Shown here: piece by piece, positions 28,694 to 38,698 of the stretch | Position numbering within the stretch: position 1 is the first letter of the stretch | Layout of the letters: every line of letters begins with the position of its first letter | Assembly (NCBI RefSeq): GCF_001885905.1 | Contig: NZ_JXKM01000003.1 | Location: 340,405 to 404,404 of the forward strand | Direction of reading: 5' to 3' | Length of the DNA: 64,000 bases | DNA from: Enterococcus devriesei | GTDB taxonomy: Bacteria > Bacillota > Bacilli > Lactobacillales > Enterococcaceae | Notes under the pieces: generated by a model | Told to the model about the DNA's origin: nothing | The model's database searches: none | Seen by the model: only the letters and a program-made list of their open reading frames with translations | Made by a program: the position numbers and the translations under genes

Positions 28694-29050
28694 CTAAATC
28701 GCTAAAAGCTGCTGATTGGATTCGACCGTTTGGTTTTCAGAAACTTCAATACTGGCAACTTTACCGTCGGCTGGGGCCAAGACCGGTGTCTCCATCTTCA
28801 TCGCCTCCAACACACACAAGGTATCGCCTTTTTTAACGGTTTCTCCCAACTTCACCTTAATAGACAAAATCGTACCTGCCATCGGCGCAACAACCGGTGA
28901 ACCCGTTGAAGCGGCCGCCGGCTTTTCCAAGGGATCCGCAGAAGGAGCTGCTGTTTGCGGCATTTGCTCCGCTTCCTCAGCGGTTAATTCTTTTAGCGTC
29001 ACTTGATACACTTGTCCTTCAATGGTTACTTCATACTTTTTCATCGTCAT
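28694..29050 (-). CDS. Biotin carrier subunit of the sodium pump decarboxylase
   Basis: A 118-residue protein with a biotinyl domain at the C-terminus (about 48-118). The biotin site is EAMKME (about 84-89). An Ala/Pro-rich linker (about 28-50) precedes it. It carries CO2 between the carboxyltransferase and the membrane subunit. Free-standing carriers of this kind are used in the enterococcal and Leuconostoc-type complexes. GGAGG precedes the ATG. Confidence 0.92.
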   Translation of the reverse strand: MTMKKYEVTIEGQVYQVTLKELTAEEAEQMPQTAAPSADPLEKPAAASTGSPVVAPMAGTILSIKVKLGETVKKGDTLCVLEAMKMETPVLAPADGKVASIEVSENQTVESNQQLLAI

Positions 29051-29064
29051 GTTTTCGCCTCCGC

Positions 29065-29358
29065 TTACTTGATCTTTCTAATCGTTTGAATTTTAAATTT
29101 TTTCCCGTCCTTCTCGCCGCTAGCCTCAGCCAAAGCAATAATCGCCGCAGCTTTGGCTAACGGGTCTTGGGTAAATAGTTCCTTCGTTGATAGCTCAGTC
29201 GCCTCTTTACTAAAGGACGTCTGTGCCTCTTCGACTGGCTTTTCAGCGAAAAGCTTGGCACTGAGCATCATTAAACCCATGATGCCTAACAGGATCAGAA
29301 AAACGACCGCCATCGAAAATACCGTTAATCTTAAAACCTCTATTAATGAATAGTGCAT
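29065..29358 (-). CDS. Sodium pump decarboxylase small (gamma-like) subunit
   Basis: A 97-residue protein with one N-terminal membrane helix (about 10-35) and a charged tail. Size, topology and position match OadG/OadH-type subunits, which stabilise the complex. Sequence similarity within this family is weak, so the call rests mainly on context. It lies between the alpha-subunit and biotin-carrier genes. Confidence 0.75.
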   Translation of the reverse strand: MHYSLIEVLRLTVFSMAVVFLILLGIMGLMMLSAKLFAEKPVEEAQTSFSKEATELSTKELFTQDPLAKAAAIIALAEASGEKDGKKFKIQTIRKIK

Positions 29359-29388
29359 CTAATTCCCCTCATTTCAACTCATCATTTT

Positions 29389-30777
29389 TTATAAAAAACC
29401 CGCTACTTTAATGACCAAATCATTTTTTTTCGGCGTTGTGCGCGCCGTTAAAAATTCTTTGCCAACTTTTGGAAATAGCGCATAGATTAAGACGTCCTCT
29501 TCGTTTTTAGCCAATGAGCCAATCTCTGATTGCAAGACAGCGAACTCAGGTTTCAAATGATCGGCGGGACGATCCGTCATCACTTTTTTATCCCCGATGA
29601 TACTGCGGCGAAAATCATCCGCAATCGGGACCGGTGACTTACCATATTCTCCTGCGAGATAAGCTTTGATTTCATTGGAGACCATTGAATAGGCCGTTCC
29701 GGTAATTACATTCATCGCCGCCTGTGTGCCTACCATTTGACTCAATGGTGTCACTAATGGCGGATAGCCCAAAGCTGCACGAACATGAGGGACTTCCTTT
29801 AAAACGGCTTCGTACTTATCTACCGCATTCGCTTTTTTTAGCTGTGAATACATATTAGACAGCATGCCGCCGGGAATTTGATAGATCAACGCACGAGGAT
29901 CCGGCGATAGCATCTTTGGATCTAAGATACCTGCCTCCAAATAATGATCTTTGATTTTTCGGAAATAGCCGGCTGCCTCTTCTAGCTTTTCCAAGTCTAA
30001 AGAAACACGGTAACCTTCCTCCTGCAAAACCATCGCCATCGTTTCGGTGGCAGGCTGGCTAGTTCCTTCGCTAAAAGGAGAGAGGGCCGTATCGATCCGA
30101 TCCGCGCCGGCTTCAACGACAGCTTGATAGGTCATGGCTGCCACTCCGCTAGTACAATGGGTATGCACGATGATCGGCACCTCCACAGCTGCTTTCAGGC
30201 GACGGACTAGCTGAGCACCTTTGACCGGCGTCAAAATTCCCGCCATATCTTTGATGCAAATGGAATCCGCTCCCATCGCTTCCATTTTTTGAGCCAATTC
30301 CACAAAATAATCAATAGTATGCACTTCACTGATTGTGTAGGCTAAGACCAGCTGGGCTTCTTTTCCCGTTTTTTTTACGGCTCGCAATACGGTCTCTAAA
30401 TTTCTTAAATCATTTAAGGCATCGAATATACGAAAAATGGCGATCCCATTTTCAGCTGAGGCTTGAACAAATTTTTCAACGACATCATCTGCATAATGGC
30501 GATAACCTAAAATGTTTTGTCCCCGTAGCAGCATCTGCAGCGGCGTCTTAGGCATATTTTTTTTGATCACTCGCAATCGTTCCCACGGATCTTCATTTAA
30601 AAAACGAATACAGGCGTCAAACGTCGCACCGCCCCAGCACTCCACCGAATCGAAACCAATTTCATCTAATACCGGCAAAATCGGCAGCATGTCTTCAATT
30701 GACATGCGAGTCGCCATCAAACTTTGATGGGCGTCTCGTAAAACAGTCTCAGTAAAACCAACCTTCTTCACTTCCAT
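29389..30777 (-). CDS. oadA: Oxaloacetate decarboxylase alpha subunit (carboxyltransferase)
   Basis: A 462-residue biotin-dependent carboxyltransferase. It has the TIM-barrel start with FTETVLRDAHQSLMATRM (about 8-25), the metal site HTHCTSG (about 201) and the conserved C-terminal PYC/OADA domain (about 290-450). No biotin domain is fused; the carrier is encoded separately downstream. The substrate is probably oxaloacetate, though methylmalonyl- or glutaconyl-CoA pumps share subunits. No citrate lyase or citrate transporter genes lie nearby. Confidence 0.92.
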   Translation of the reverse strand: MEVKKVGFTETVLRDAHQSLMATRMSIEDMLPILPVLDEIGFDSVECWGGATFDACIRFLNEDPWERLRVIKKNMPKTPLQMLLRGQNILGYRHYADDVVEKFVQASAENGIAIFRIFDALNDLRNLETVLRAVKKTGKEAQLVLAYTISEVHTIDYFVELAQKMEAMGADSICIKDMAGILTPVKGAQLVRRLKAAVEVPIIVHTHCTSGVAAMTYQAVVEAGADRIDTALSPFSEGTSQPATETMAMVLQEEGYRVSLDLEKLEEAAGYFRKIKDHYLEAGILDPKMLSPDPRALIYQIPGGMLSNMYSQLKKANAVDKYEAVLKEVPHVRAALGYPPLVTPLSQMVGTQAAMNVITGTAYSMVSNEIKAYLAGEYGKSPVPIADDFRRSIIGDKKVMTDRPADHLKPEFAVLQSEIGSLAKNEEDVLIYALFPKVGKEFLTARTTPKKNDLVIKVAGFL

Positions 30778-31079
30778 ACATTTACTCCCTTTTGTCTTCT
30801 ACGATTATTCAGCAGCCATTTTTAACCTTGAATTCTTCCGCTTGTTTACAATTTCACTTGTTATCCTTCAATTGACTAGTTACGGCATCAACATCACTAG
30901 CTCCACTATTTTTCTTGGAGAAGCTAGTTTTTTATTCGCAATCGCTTCCATACAATAATTGTAACATATTCGAAAACGGCTTAAAAAAAATCATAGTCCA
31001 GATCTGCTAGCGACAGATCTGGACTATGATTTATTATTTTTGATTTTAATGGCGTCGTTAAAAAGAATCCGTTTTCATT
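30778..31079 (-). other. Leader and promoter region of the decarboxylase operon
   Basis: No gene is seen. TACAAT on the minus strand near 30957-30962 could be a -10 element. Downstream of it in gene sense lies a hairpin with CTAGCT/AGCTAG arms (about 30895-30935). On the plus strand the same hairpin is followed by six T. The sigH terminator fills the right part. Confidence 0.35.
30981..31034 (-). terminator. Terminator of the sigma factor gene
   Basis: A perfect 19-base inverted repeat (AAATCATAGTCCAGATCTG, 30988-31006, and its complement 31014-31032) has an eight-T run on the minus-strand side. Confidence 0.88.
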
Positions 31080-31637
31080 TTATGAAAGCTCCGCAGCTAG
31101 CTCTTTCTTGATTTTGTTCTTGGTTCGATTCAAGGCATTACGAATTGCTTTTTCCGTTTCTCCCAAGCGCTTGGCGATCTCAAAAGGTTCTTCGCCTCTA
31201 ATATAATAATAAAGCGCGTACGTTTCTAACTGAGACAAGGTAATTTCGCCCTTCAATAGGAGTTCGCTAATTGAAAGACTTTCCTCCAACTGTTGGTGGT
31301 AGTGAAAATATTCGCTGAAGGTCTCGCTGCCGACTTTTTCAATCGACACAGCCTGCTGCTGAGCAAGGCGTTTCTTCGCCTGCTGACGTCGTAAAAGTGA
31401 CCGAATCCGATTTTCTAGAATCATTTTATAGTAGAGACCGAATGTTGTTCCGCGATCCGTGCGATAGCTCCTCAACGCACTGTTCAAAGCAATTCGGCCC
31501 TCCTGCAACCAATCATCATGTTCAAAGTCCCGAATAAGATAGCGAGACTCCATTTTATAAATGATCGGCACATACTGTTGAAACATTTCTTCAAAGACCA
31601 TACTATCAATTGTTTCCAGATACTCAACGTTTTCCAT
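31080..31637 (-). CDS. sigH: Sigma-70 family sigma factor, SigH/ComX-like
   Basis: A 185-residue alternative sigma factor. Region 2 covers about residues 12-80 (with EHDDWLQEGRIALNSALRSY), and region 4 about 130-180 (EEPFEIAKRLGETEKAIRNALNR). Its place after yacP/rlmB/mrnC is exactly that of Bacillus sigH. In lactic acid bacteria orthologues at this place are linked to competence (SigH/ComX). The start was set at ATG 31637 after an AGGGG site; the longer frame to 31667 is unlikely. Targets are not visible here. Confidence 0.83.
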   Translation of the reverse strand: MENVEYLETIDSMVFEEMFQQYVPIIYKMESRYLIRDFEHDDWLQEGRIALNSALRSYRTDRGTTFGLYYKMILENRIRSLLRRQQAKKRLAQQQAVSIEKVGSETFSEYFHYHQQLEESLSISELLLKGEITLSQLETYALYYYIRGEEPFEIAKRLGETEKAIRNALNRTKNKIKKELAAELS

Positions 31638-31706
31638 TTTTACACCCCTCTCGTCACGTAAAAGCATACACGTAACTAAAATAAGAGAGGAGTATATTCG
31701 GAAAAT

Positions 31707-32234
31707 TTATTTTTTTCGACTAAGTTCGTCCAATTTTTGCGACAATTTTTGTAATTGTGCATTATTCCAAGGAGAATTCCGGCGAAAATTTTGATAATGC
31801 GTATCTTCGGTGTCACCAGCGATCAAAGCTTCGGTTTGTTGCACTGTTTTATACAACTCCCGCGCAGAGGTTCGTAAGGCTCCTTGAGAAAAAACCGTCC
31901 ACTGTTCAGCCAAATCACTAGTCGCCACAGTCACTTGCGTCAACCGATCATTTAATTCTCCGGCGACCCGTTCGATATAGCTATCCGCGGTTTCGCCTTC
32001 TTCTGTAAAGACCACTGTCAGCAAATATTTCTTATAGCTTTGAGTCACACCGGGAACAAATTGCGCATCAAAAACAATGATGATTTCCAAGCCTTGGTAT
32101 TTCGCGAAATTCGACAAGCGGAATAGCAAGGCTTCACGAGCTTCTTCCAAACGATCTTGATTTTTCAAGCTCACGAGCTCCGGCCAAGCACCAATCATAT
32201 TGTAGCCATCCACGATCAGTAATTGCTTTTTCAT
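31707..32234 (-). CDS. yacP: NYN-domain ribonuclease YacP/Rae1
   Basis: A 175-residue PIN-like (NYN) nuclease. Acidic sites are visible in LIVDGYNMIG (about 6-15), VFDAQF, ADSYIERV and VATSDLAEQ. The Bacillus orthologue Rae1 cleaves mRNA at the ribosomal A site. The start codon overlaps the rlmB stop (TAATG), showing translational coupling. Confidence 0.92.
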   Translation of the reverse strand: MKKQLLIVDGYNMIGAWPELVSLKNQDRLEEAREALLFRLSNFAKYQGLEIIIVFDAQFVPGVTQSYKKYLLTVVFTEEGETADSYIERVAGELNDRLTQVTVATSDLAEQWTVFSQGALRTSARELYKTVQQTEALIAGDTEDTHYQNFRRNSPWNNAQLQKLSQKLDELSRKK

Positions 32235-33076
32235 TAGAGCTCACTTCGCTTTCGGAACACCTCATACATCAAAAGCCCCGCTGCCACACCGGCATTTAGA
32301 CTTTGGACATGCCCGGTCATTGGAATCGTCAGCATTTCATCGACATCTTTTTTCAAGCCGGCACTCATGCCTTTGCCTTCATTTCCGATGATCAACGCGA
32401 TCGGTCCCGTCACTTTCCACTGACGATAATCTGTTCCTTCCATGTCGGTACCAAAAATCCAATAACCGGCATCTTTCAATTGCTTGATACTTTGAGCGAG
32501 ATTCGTCACTCGCGCGATCGGTACATATTCCACCGCGCCTGTTGAAGCCTTCGTCACCACCGGTGTAATGCCGACAGAACGATGTTTGGGAATAATCACG
32601 CCAGAGACGCCACTAGCGTCTGCGGTTCGCAAGATCGACCCAAAATTATGTGGGTCCTCCAAGCTATCCAAAATCAACAGAAAAGGCGCTTCTTCGGCAG
32701 ACGTTTTTCCTAGTAGCTCATCCAACGTTAAATACTCATAAGGCGTGATGCCTAAAACGATCCCTTGGTGGACACCACCGTCACTTAACGTGTCTAATTT
32801 TTGCTTTGGTACCCATTTCACCGGTACAGCTTGCTCTTTAGCTAAGCTTTTTAACTGATCGATTTTATCGCCGTGGGCATCTTCTTGCATAAATAATTTA
32901 TTACCGCGGCCAGCTTGCAATGCTTCCACACTGGCATGGTGACCAAAGACAAAATTATTTTCTTCTGATTCCGTTGGTACGATTGGTTCGACCCGTCGCT
33001 CTTTTGGCCGATCATTTTTTCGTTGATTCCGACGATCATTGCTTCGACGTGGTTTTTTATCCTTCAATTGTTTCAC
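32234..33076 (-). CDS. rlmB: 23S rRNA (guanosine 2'-O) methyltransferase, TrmH family
   Basis: A 280-residue SPOUT methyltransferase. A basic, probably disordered tail (1-30) precedes an L30e-like substrate domain (about 42-110) and the knotted SpoU domain. The three SPOUT motifs are visible: [27 protein letters not shown] and [14 protein letters not shown]. The start is GTG at 33076. The gene overlaps mrnC upstream by 20 bases and yacP downstream by one. Confidence 0.94.
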   Translation of the reverse strand: MKQLKDKKPRRSNDRRNQRKNDRPKERRVEPIVPTESEENNFVFGHHASVEALQAGRGNKLFMQEDAHGDKIDQLKSLAKEQAVPVKWVPKQKLDTLSDGGVHQGIVLGITPYEYLTLDELLGKTSAEEAPFLLILDSLEDPHNFGSILRTADASGVSGVIIPKHRSVGITPVVTKASTGAVEYVPIARVTNLAQSIKQLKDAGYWIFGTDMEGTDYRQWKVTGPIALIIGNEGKGMSAGLKKDVDEMLTIPMTGHVQSLNAGVAAGLLMYEVFRKRSEL

Positions 33077-33455
33077 CCGCTTTCTCGATACACCAAGCGA
33101 TTAATTCTTCTAAACGCTCTGTTTGTTCCAATAAATGTAAATAGCCCATCAAGGCTTCAAAGCCCGTAGACATCCGGTAGGTCATGATATCGGTATTCTT
33201 AGCGGAGGTATAGCTTTTCGCATTTCGTCCGCGCCGATAAATGCCGGCTTCTTCTTCTGTCAGCATACCATCTTCCAGCATTTTTTGGATCAACATTGCT
33301 TGCGCCTTGGCTGAAACATAATGAGTCGCCAAATGATGCAATTTATTCGGACGCGTTTGTCCCGAACGAACAAGATGATCGCGAATGTACGTTTCATAGA
33401 TCGCATCGCCTACGTAGGCTAACGCTAAGGCATTTAATTGTTTGTAATCAGTCAT
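33057..33455 (-). CDS. mrnC: Mini-ribonuclease III
   Basis: A 132-residue RNase III-like domain without a double-stranded-RNA-binding domain. It matures 23S rRNA in Bacillus. The core helix reads [19 protein letters not shown] (about 9-27), with the catalytic acidic residues, and [14 protein letters not shown] follows. The ATG at 33455 shares one base with the cysS stop, so the longer frame upstream is not needed. Confidence 0.95.
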   Translation of the reverse strand: MTDYKQLNALALAYVGDAIYETYIRDHLVRSGQTRPNKLHHLATHYVSAKAQAMLIQKMLEDGMLTEEEAGIYRRGRNAKSYTSAKNTDIMTYRMSTGFEALMGYLHLLEQTERLEELIAWCIEKAGETIEG

Positions 33456-34864
33456 TAGGCTCTTCTCCAACGGACACCTTGTGGGGTATCTTCTAAAATA
33501 ATTCCTTGTTCTTTCAATTGGTCACGAATCTCATCGCTGCGGGCAAAATTTTTATCTTTCCGCGCTTGATTCCGTTCTTCGATCAATTGGTCAACTTCCT
33601 CATCTAATAAACCAGCCGTTTGAAACTCGATGCCAAAAACAGACAAAAGCTTCGTAAATTCTTCCAACGCTGCAGTCAAGACCGCCGCCGAAACTTGGTC
33701 TTGCTCACTGTAGTGATTCAACCATTTCGCTACTTCATAAACCACAGTGATTCCATTGGCTGCATTGAAATCATCGTCCATCTCTTCAATAAAACGATCT
33801 TTCAAGGTACGCAGTTCAACTAATTTTGCTTGATCGTCAGCTAATTCATTTTCTGCCGTCGCTTGACGGAAAGTCGCGTTTTCAAAAGCCGTGCGCAATT
33901 TTTGTAGATTTGCTTGTGCATCCTTCATCGTCGTTTCGCTATAACGGATCGGACGGCGATATTGAGTCGTCGCCATAAAGAAACGTAAAATCTGCGGATC
34001 GATCTCTTTCACTAGATCATGAACCGTGACAAAGTTGCCTAGAGATTTACTCATCTTAGCGTCATCTTCACCAATCGTCACATAACCGTTATGCATCCAA
34101 TAATTGGCGAAACGTTTGCCGGTCTTCGCTTCACTTTGGGCGATCTCGTTTTCATGGTGGGGAAACTCCAAATCTTGGCCGCCGCCATGAATGTCGATGG
34201 TTTCGCCCAAATGCTTCGTTGCCATTACCGAGCACTCAATATGCCAGCCTGGACGACCAGCGCCCCACGGAGATTCCCACGAGATTTCATCTGGCTTCGC
34301 ACTCTTCCACAAAGCAAAGTCCAAGGGATCTTCTTTGATTGCTTGCTCCACGCCCGTTCGTTGGCTAGCACCAATTTCTAGTTCATCAATCGATTGGTCG
34401 CTTAGCTCACCATAATGCTCAAATTTCCGTGTCCGGTAATAAACATCACCAGCCACTTCATAGGCATAGCCTTTTTCGATCAAGGCTTCAATGAAGGACA
34501 AGATATCTGGAATATGATCCATTACTCGAGGATGCAGTGTCGCCGGTTTGACATTCAAAGCGGCGGTGTCTTCTTCAAAGGCGGCGATAAAACGATCGGC
34601 CAACTCTGGTGCGGTGACTGCTAATTCTTTTGCTGCTTTGATGATCTTATCATCCACATCGGTAAAATTCGAAACATAATTCACTTCATAACCGCGGTAC
34701 TCAAAATAGCGGCGAATCACATCAAAAGCGATTGAGCTACGGGCATTACCAATATGGATATAGTTATACACTGTTGGTCCGCAGACATACATCCGAACTT
34801 TATTTTCTTCGATTGGTTTAAAAAGTTCTTTCTCTCGTGTTAATGTATTGTGTATTTTAATCAT
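33455..34864 (-). CDS. cysS: Cysteinyl-tRNA synthetase
   Basis: A 469-residue class I synthetase. The HIGH-type motif is HIGNARS (about 34-40), KMSKS is complete (about 268-272), and zinc ligands lie in [15 protein letters not shown] and PHHENE. The start at 34864 (MIKIHNT) overlaps cysE by eight bases. It is transcribed with cysE behind a cysteine T-box, which links its level to uncharged tRNA-Cys. Confidence 0.97.
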   Translation of the reverse strand: MIKIHNTLTREKELFKPIEENKVRMYVCGPTVYNYIHIGNARSSIAFDVIRRYFEYRGYEVNYVSNFTDVDDKIIKAAKELAVTAPELADRFIAAFEEDTAALNVKPATLHPRVMDHIPDILSFIEALIEKGYAYEVAGDVYYRTRKFEHYGELSDQSIDELEIGASQRTGVEQAIKEDPLDFALWKSAKPDEISWESPWGAGRPGWHIECSVMATKHLGETIDIHGGGQDLEFPHHENEIAQSEAKTGKRFANYWMHNGYVTIGEDDAKMSKSLGNFVTVHDLVKEIDPQILRFFMATTQYRRPIRYSETTMKDAQANLQKLRTAFENATFRQATAENELADDQAKLVELRTLKDRFIEEMDDDFNAANGITVVYEVAKWLNHYSEQDQVSAAVLTAALEEFTKLLSVFGIEFQTAGLLDEEVDQLIEERNQARKDKNFARSDEIRDQLKEQGIILEDTPQGVRWRRA

Positions 34865-35390
34865 GAGGAACCTTCTTTCCATTTATTTTTACTACTTTTG
34901 CTGGGACACCCACGGCTGTTGCATCTGTTGGTATACTTTTCAATACGACGGCACCAGCACCAATTTTGACCCTTGCACCAATCTCGATTGGTCCTAAAAT
35001 TTGTGCGTTGGCGGAAATAAACGCCCCTTGCCGAACGGTAGGATGCCGCTTGCCGGTGTCTTTGCCGGTTCCACCCAAAGTTACGCCATGGAACAATACC
35101 ACGTCCCGTTCGATTTCCGCTGTCTCCCCAATCACGACACCCATTCCGTGATCAATAAAAACACCGGGAGCAATCTTAGCACCGGGATGGATCTCGATTC
35201 CGGTCAAAAAGCGCCAAAATTGCGAATGAATCCGTGCCAACAAAAACCGCTTGTGTCGATAGAGAAAATGCGAAAACTTGTGAAAGAACAACGCATGGAC
35301 ACCCGGATAGGTAAGGACTACCTCAACACCTGAACGAACCGCTGGATCATTACGTTTTGCTGCTACAATCGCTTCTTGCCACCATCCCAT
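34857..35390 (-). CDS. cysE: Serine O-acetyltransferase
   Basis: First step of cysteine synthesis from serine. The 177-residue protein has left-handed beta-helix repeats from about residue 65, with [14 protein letters not shown] and the [14 protein letters not shown] loop. The start was set at 35390 (MGWWQEAI), with AAGGAG nine bases upstream; the longer frame to 35462 is unlikely. It is shorter than the enterobacterial enzyme because the N-terminal helical domain is reduced, as usual in Firmicutes. Confidence 0.95.
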   Translation of the reverse strand: MGWWQEAIVAAKRNDPAVRSGVEVVLTYPGVHALFFHKFSHFLYRHKRFLLARIHSQFWRFLTGIEIHPGAKIAPGVFIDHGMGVVIGETAEIERDVVLFHGVTLGGTGKDTGKRHPTVRQGAFISANAQILGPIEIGARVKIGAGAVVLKSIPTDATAVGVPAKVVKINGKKVPHD

Positions 35391-35461
35391 TAAACTCAAC
35401 TCCTTTTCTGAGCGGCGCCACGTTCCCAACGTTTGCGCCTTGCCTTGAGTAACAACCTTCA

Positions 35462-35718
35462 TTTTTTATTTTTGAACCAAGTAAACTGCGAAAAATAATT
35501 CTGATTCTCGCTTCGCATACCATTCCACTAATCCCACTGAAGACGCGAAGGGGAACTGGCAGCTATTTCGTTTGTATGAACTCATTTTTCTAAAAACCAG
35601 AAAAATGAATTTGATTTTCACTGCGCATACGATTGGACTAAACGGTTCGTTTCATATCTAGTTTTAATAATATCAACTTGATCTTGAAAAATTACACTGC
35701 GAAAAGTCCAACTCGCAA
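35462..35718 (-). repeat. Leader repeat, two copies, between the T-box and cysE
   Basis: In gene sense the distal copy has stem GTTGGAC with GTCCAAT, TTTTCGCAGT and a long apical part, then CGTATGCGCAGTG and a hairpin (TTCATTTTTC with GAAAAATGAG). It ends in AAACGAAATAGCTGCCAGTT. The proximal copy has GTTCCCC with GTGGAAT (one mismatch), then GGTATGCGAAGCGAGAATCA. The T-box terminator lies just upstream, so these copies are transcribed only on antitermination or from another promoter. Confidence 0.7.
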
Positions 35719-35932
35719 AAAAGCGTCTTTTGAGTTTCCTCAAAAGACGCTTAGACGTGGTCCCACTTTTGTTTGCAATTGCTTGCCTTGAAACAGGTAA
35801 CGTCTGTGAATCGTCCTTAGCTACGTATCGCTAAGGCCACTCCGAGATGCATTTCACAACGGTTGACTTGACTGCTTGCACCGGCCGCAGTCTCTCTGAA
35901 AAATCCTTCGTTGCTACTTCTTCTCTTCTATG
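35719..35932 (-). promoter_or_regulatory. T-box leader, probably tRNA-Cys specific, for cysE-cysS
   Basis: The minus-strand leader has a long stem I region, and the segment GTGAAATGCATC on its 3' side places a UGC (Cys) codon at 35851-35849, followed by A as usual. The T-box-like sequence AAGTGGGACCACG (about 35768-35755) follows. The terminator is AGCGTCTTTTGAG with CTCAAAAGACGCT and a T run (about 35752-35717). Position ahead of cysE-cysS matches the cysteine T-box of Bacillus. The T-box core departs a little from the usual GGGTGGNACC. Confidence 0.82.
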
Positions 35933-35935
35933 TGT

Positions 35936-37393
35936 TTACATAACTTGATTTAAATGTGCTAAGGCTTTTTCTTTGCCTAATAATTCAACCGTTTCAGGTA
36001 ATTCAGGTCCGTGGGTCACGCCGCTGACGGCTACACGAATCGGCATCCACAATTTTTTTCCTTTAACGCCGGTTTCTTTTTGAACAGCTTTGATCGCAGC
36101 CAAAACATTCGCTGCATCCACAGTTTCCATTGCTTCTAATTGGGCTTTAAAAGCCTTCAATACCGTTGGTACATCTTCTTCAGCCAAAACTTCTTTAGCA
36201 GCATCATCCAAAACAGGATGTTCTTCAAAGAATAAGTTTGAGACTTCCGTAATTTCTGCGGTGTAGCTCATTTGTGGTTGGTACAAGCTGACTACTCGTT
36301 TCACCCAATCTTTGCGTTCAGGTGTTGGATTTTCTTCAACTTTGCCAGCTTTGATCAAGAATGGCAGACACAATTCAGTTAATTTGTCTAAGTCCATTGC
36401 TTTGATGTAATGGTTATTGACCCATTCTAGTTTCTTCGGATCAAAGGCTGCTGGTGATTTGCTTAAACGTTTTGTATCAAACAACTTAATCAATTCTTCT
36501 TGAGAAAAGATTTCATCTTCGCCAACTGGAGACCAGCCTAGTAAAGTAATGAAGTTAAACATTGCTTCTGGCAAATAACCTAATTCACGGTATTGTTCAA
36601 TGAATTGTAGAATACTTTCATCACGTTTACTTAATTTTTTACCTGTTTCACTGTTAATGATCAACGTCATGTGACCAAAGGTTGGACGTGTCCAACCGAA
36701 AGCGTCGTAAATCATTAATTGTTTTGGCGTGTTGGCGATATGATCGTCCCCACGCAATACATGTGTGATCTTCATAAAGTGATCATCAACGGCTACCGCA
36801 AAGTTATAGGTTGGCATGCCATCACGTTTTTGAATAACAAAATCGCCACCGACATTATCCGATTCAAAGCTGATTTCGCCTTTGACCATATCGTCAAAAG
36901 CAAAGCTAGTATTGCGAGGAACTCGGAAACGAATCACTGGTTCTAAACCTTGTGCTTCTTTTTCAGCTTGTTGTTCAGGTGTTAAGTTGGCACATTTGCC
37001 GCCATAATGAGGCATCTCGCCACGAGCGCGTTGTGCTTCACGTTCGGCTTCTAATTCTTCTGGGGTGCAATAACATTTATAAGCCAAATTACTAGCCAGT
37101 AATTGGTCGATCAATGGTTGATAAATATCTCTGCGTTCAGATTGACGGTAAGGCCCGTATTCTCCTGGATTTGCTGGTGATTCATCCCAGTCGATCCCTA
37201 ACCATGCCAAGTTTTCTAGCTGACTTTTTTCACCATCTTCAATGTTGCGTTTCAAGTCAGTATCCTCGATCCGAATGATGAATTCTCCATCATTGTGACG
37301 AGCGAATAAATAATTGAATAATGCTGTTCGAGCATTTCCGATGTGTAAGTGTCCAGTTGGACTTGGTGCATAACGTACACGAATTTTTGACAT
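35936..37393 (-). CDS. gltX: Glutamyl-tRNA synthetase
   Basis: A 485-residue class I synthetase with the HIGH-type motif in [17 protein letters not shown] (about 9-25) and KLSKRDES (about 253-260). Firmicute enzymes usually also charge tRNA-Gln, which GatCAB then corrects; that is a family inference. A RAGGAAC-type ribosome site is weak but the ATG start fits homologues. It lies between yacL and the T-box. Confidence 0.97.
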   Translation of the reverse strand: MSKIRVRYAPSPTGHLHIGNARTALFNYLFARHNDGEFIIRIEDTDLKRNIEDGEKSQLENLAWLGIDWDESPANPGEYGPYRQSERRDIYQPLIDQLLASNLAYKCYCTPEELEAEREAQRARGEMPHYGGKCANLTPEQQAEKEAQGLEPVIRFRVPRNTSFAFDDMVKGEISFESDNVGGDFVIQKRDGMPTYNFAVAVDDHFMKITHVLRGDDHIANTPKQLMIYDAFGWTRPTFGHMTLIINSETGKKLSKRDESILQFIEQYRELGYLPEAMFNFITLLGWSPVGEDEIFSQEELIKLFDTKRLSKSPAAFDPKKLEWVNNHYIKAMDLDKLTELCLPFLIKAGKVEENPTPERKDWVKRVVSLYQPQMSYTAEITEVSNLFFEEHPVLDDAAKEVLAEEDVPTVLKAFKAQLEAMETVDAANVLAAIKAVQKETGVKGKKLWMPIRVAVSGVTHGPELPETVELLGKEKALAHLNQVM

Positions 37394-37487
37394 ATTTGGT
37401 TCCTCTTTCCCGCTTTTTTAGCAAACGAAACGTCTGCTCCATAGCTCAAATTGTACAATCAATCCATTGTTTAGTAAAGTCACAGCG

Positions 37488-38642
37488 TTACTTTGCTGTC
37501 TTATCATTGGTATAATCTAATTTCTTTTCAGGTGAATCGTCTTTGATATTGCGGCTCGAATGGGCTGGTTTCGCAAAAATCATCCGTCCAGCGGCTGTTT
37601 GCAAGGCACTAGTCACGACGACTTCGATATGCTCATTCATGTAATGCTGACCATCTTCTACAACTACCATCGTACCGTCGTCTAAATAAGCGACCCCTTG
37701 TTGCCGTTCTGTTCCGGCTTTAACGACTAAGACATTCATATTTTCCCCCGGGATCACAACCGGCTTCACCGCATTGGCTAGAGCATTGATGTTCAAGACC
37801 GCGACATTTTGAAATTCGGATACTTTATTCAAGTTATAATCGTTGGTTACGATCACACCATCTAACAATTTTGCTAATTTAATCAATTTACTATCGACTT
37901 CGCTAATATCTTCAAAATCGCCATCATACATTTCAACAGCGATGCCTTCTTCTTTTTGCAAAGCATTCAAGATATCTAACCCGCGACGCCCACGAACACG
38001 TTTCAAGCTGTCACCAGAGTCCGCGATATATTGCAATTCATATAAGACAAAATTCGGAATCATCAAGACGCCTTCTAAAAAACCAGTCTTCGCAATATCG
38101 TAGATTCGACCATCGATGATCACGCTAGTATCCAAGATCTTGTACTTATGAAAATGATCATCGGCTTTACGTTCTAACACTTCTCCATCGTTCGTCTCGG
38201 CTTTTTTATTCCGGCCACCGAAGAATTTTTTTAATTCATCGATCCGGGTCGTCCCCATCCGAAAACCTAAATAACCTAATAGCAGCATAATCAAGATCGG
38301 TAACGCGCTATTAATGAAGGGGATCGGGATTTGATACAACGGCGTCGTACCAATCAATCCTAGCGTCAATCCTAAGATCGCACCGACCACTCCAAATAAA
38401 ATATAAGTTAAGCTCAGTTCATTTAATTGTTTTTCGATTTTCTTTACACCAACTGTGATTGGTTCTACGATCGCCAAAGAAATAAGATAAAAAATAATTG
38501 CACCGATCAGGCCGTTCGTAAATGAATTATTCAACCACATATTGTTTGCATAACCGACCGCTAACCATGCTATGGGTAATAAGGTAATCCCTAAACTAAT
38601 CCCAACAATGGTAACGATCACTGTCAACACACGTTTTTGCAT
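37488..38642 (-). CDS. yacL: PIN/TRAM domain membrane protein (YacL type)
   Basis: A 384-residue protein with four N-terminal membrane helices (about 5-140), a PIN nuclease-like domain (about 170-290, starting LDTSVIIDGRIYDIAKTGF) and a C-terminal TRAM domain (about 305-365). Its job is not well established; nuclease action on RNA is suspected. Position between radA and gltX is conserved in Firmicutes. AGGAGG precedes the ATG. Confidence 0.92.
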   Translation of the reverse strand: MQKRVLTVIVTIVGISLGITLLPIAWLAVGYANNMWLNNSFTNGLIGAIIFYLISLAIVEPITVGVKKIEKQLNELSLTYILFGVVGAILGLTLGLIGTTPLYQIPIPFINSALPILIMLLLGYLGFRMGTTRIDELKKFFGGRNKKAETNDGEVLERKADDHFHKYKILDTSVIIDGRIYDIAKTGFLEGVLMIPNFVLYELQYIADSGDSLKRVRGRRGLDILNALQKEEGIAVEMYDGDFEDISEVDSKLIKLAKLLDGVIVTNDYNLNKVSEFQNVAVLNINALANAVKPVVIPGENMNVLVVKAGTERQQGVAYLDDGTMVVVEDGQHYMNEHIEVVVTSALQTAAGRMIFAKPAHSSRNIKDDSPEKKLDYTNDKTAK

Positions 38643-38698
38643 GCCATCCCTCCTAAAAAATTATTCAATGGTGCGGAGAAAGATCTCCACACCCGTGA

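Noticed and set aside
35719..35932. tRNA-like gene in the cloverleaf-like segment
   Set aside because: The stems belong to the T-box leader; no tRNA T-loop or acceptor stem is present.
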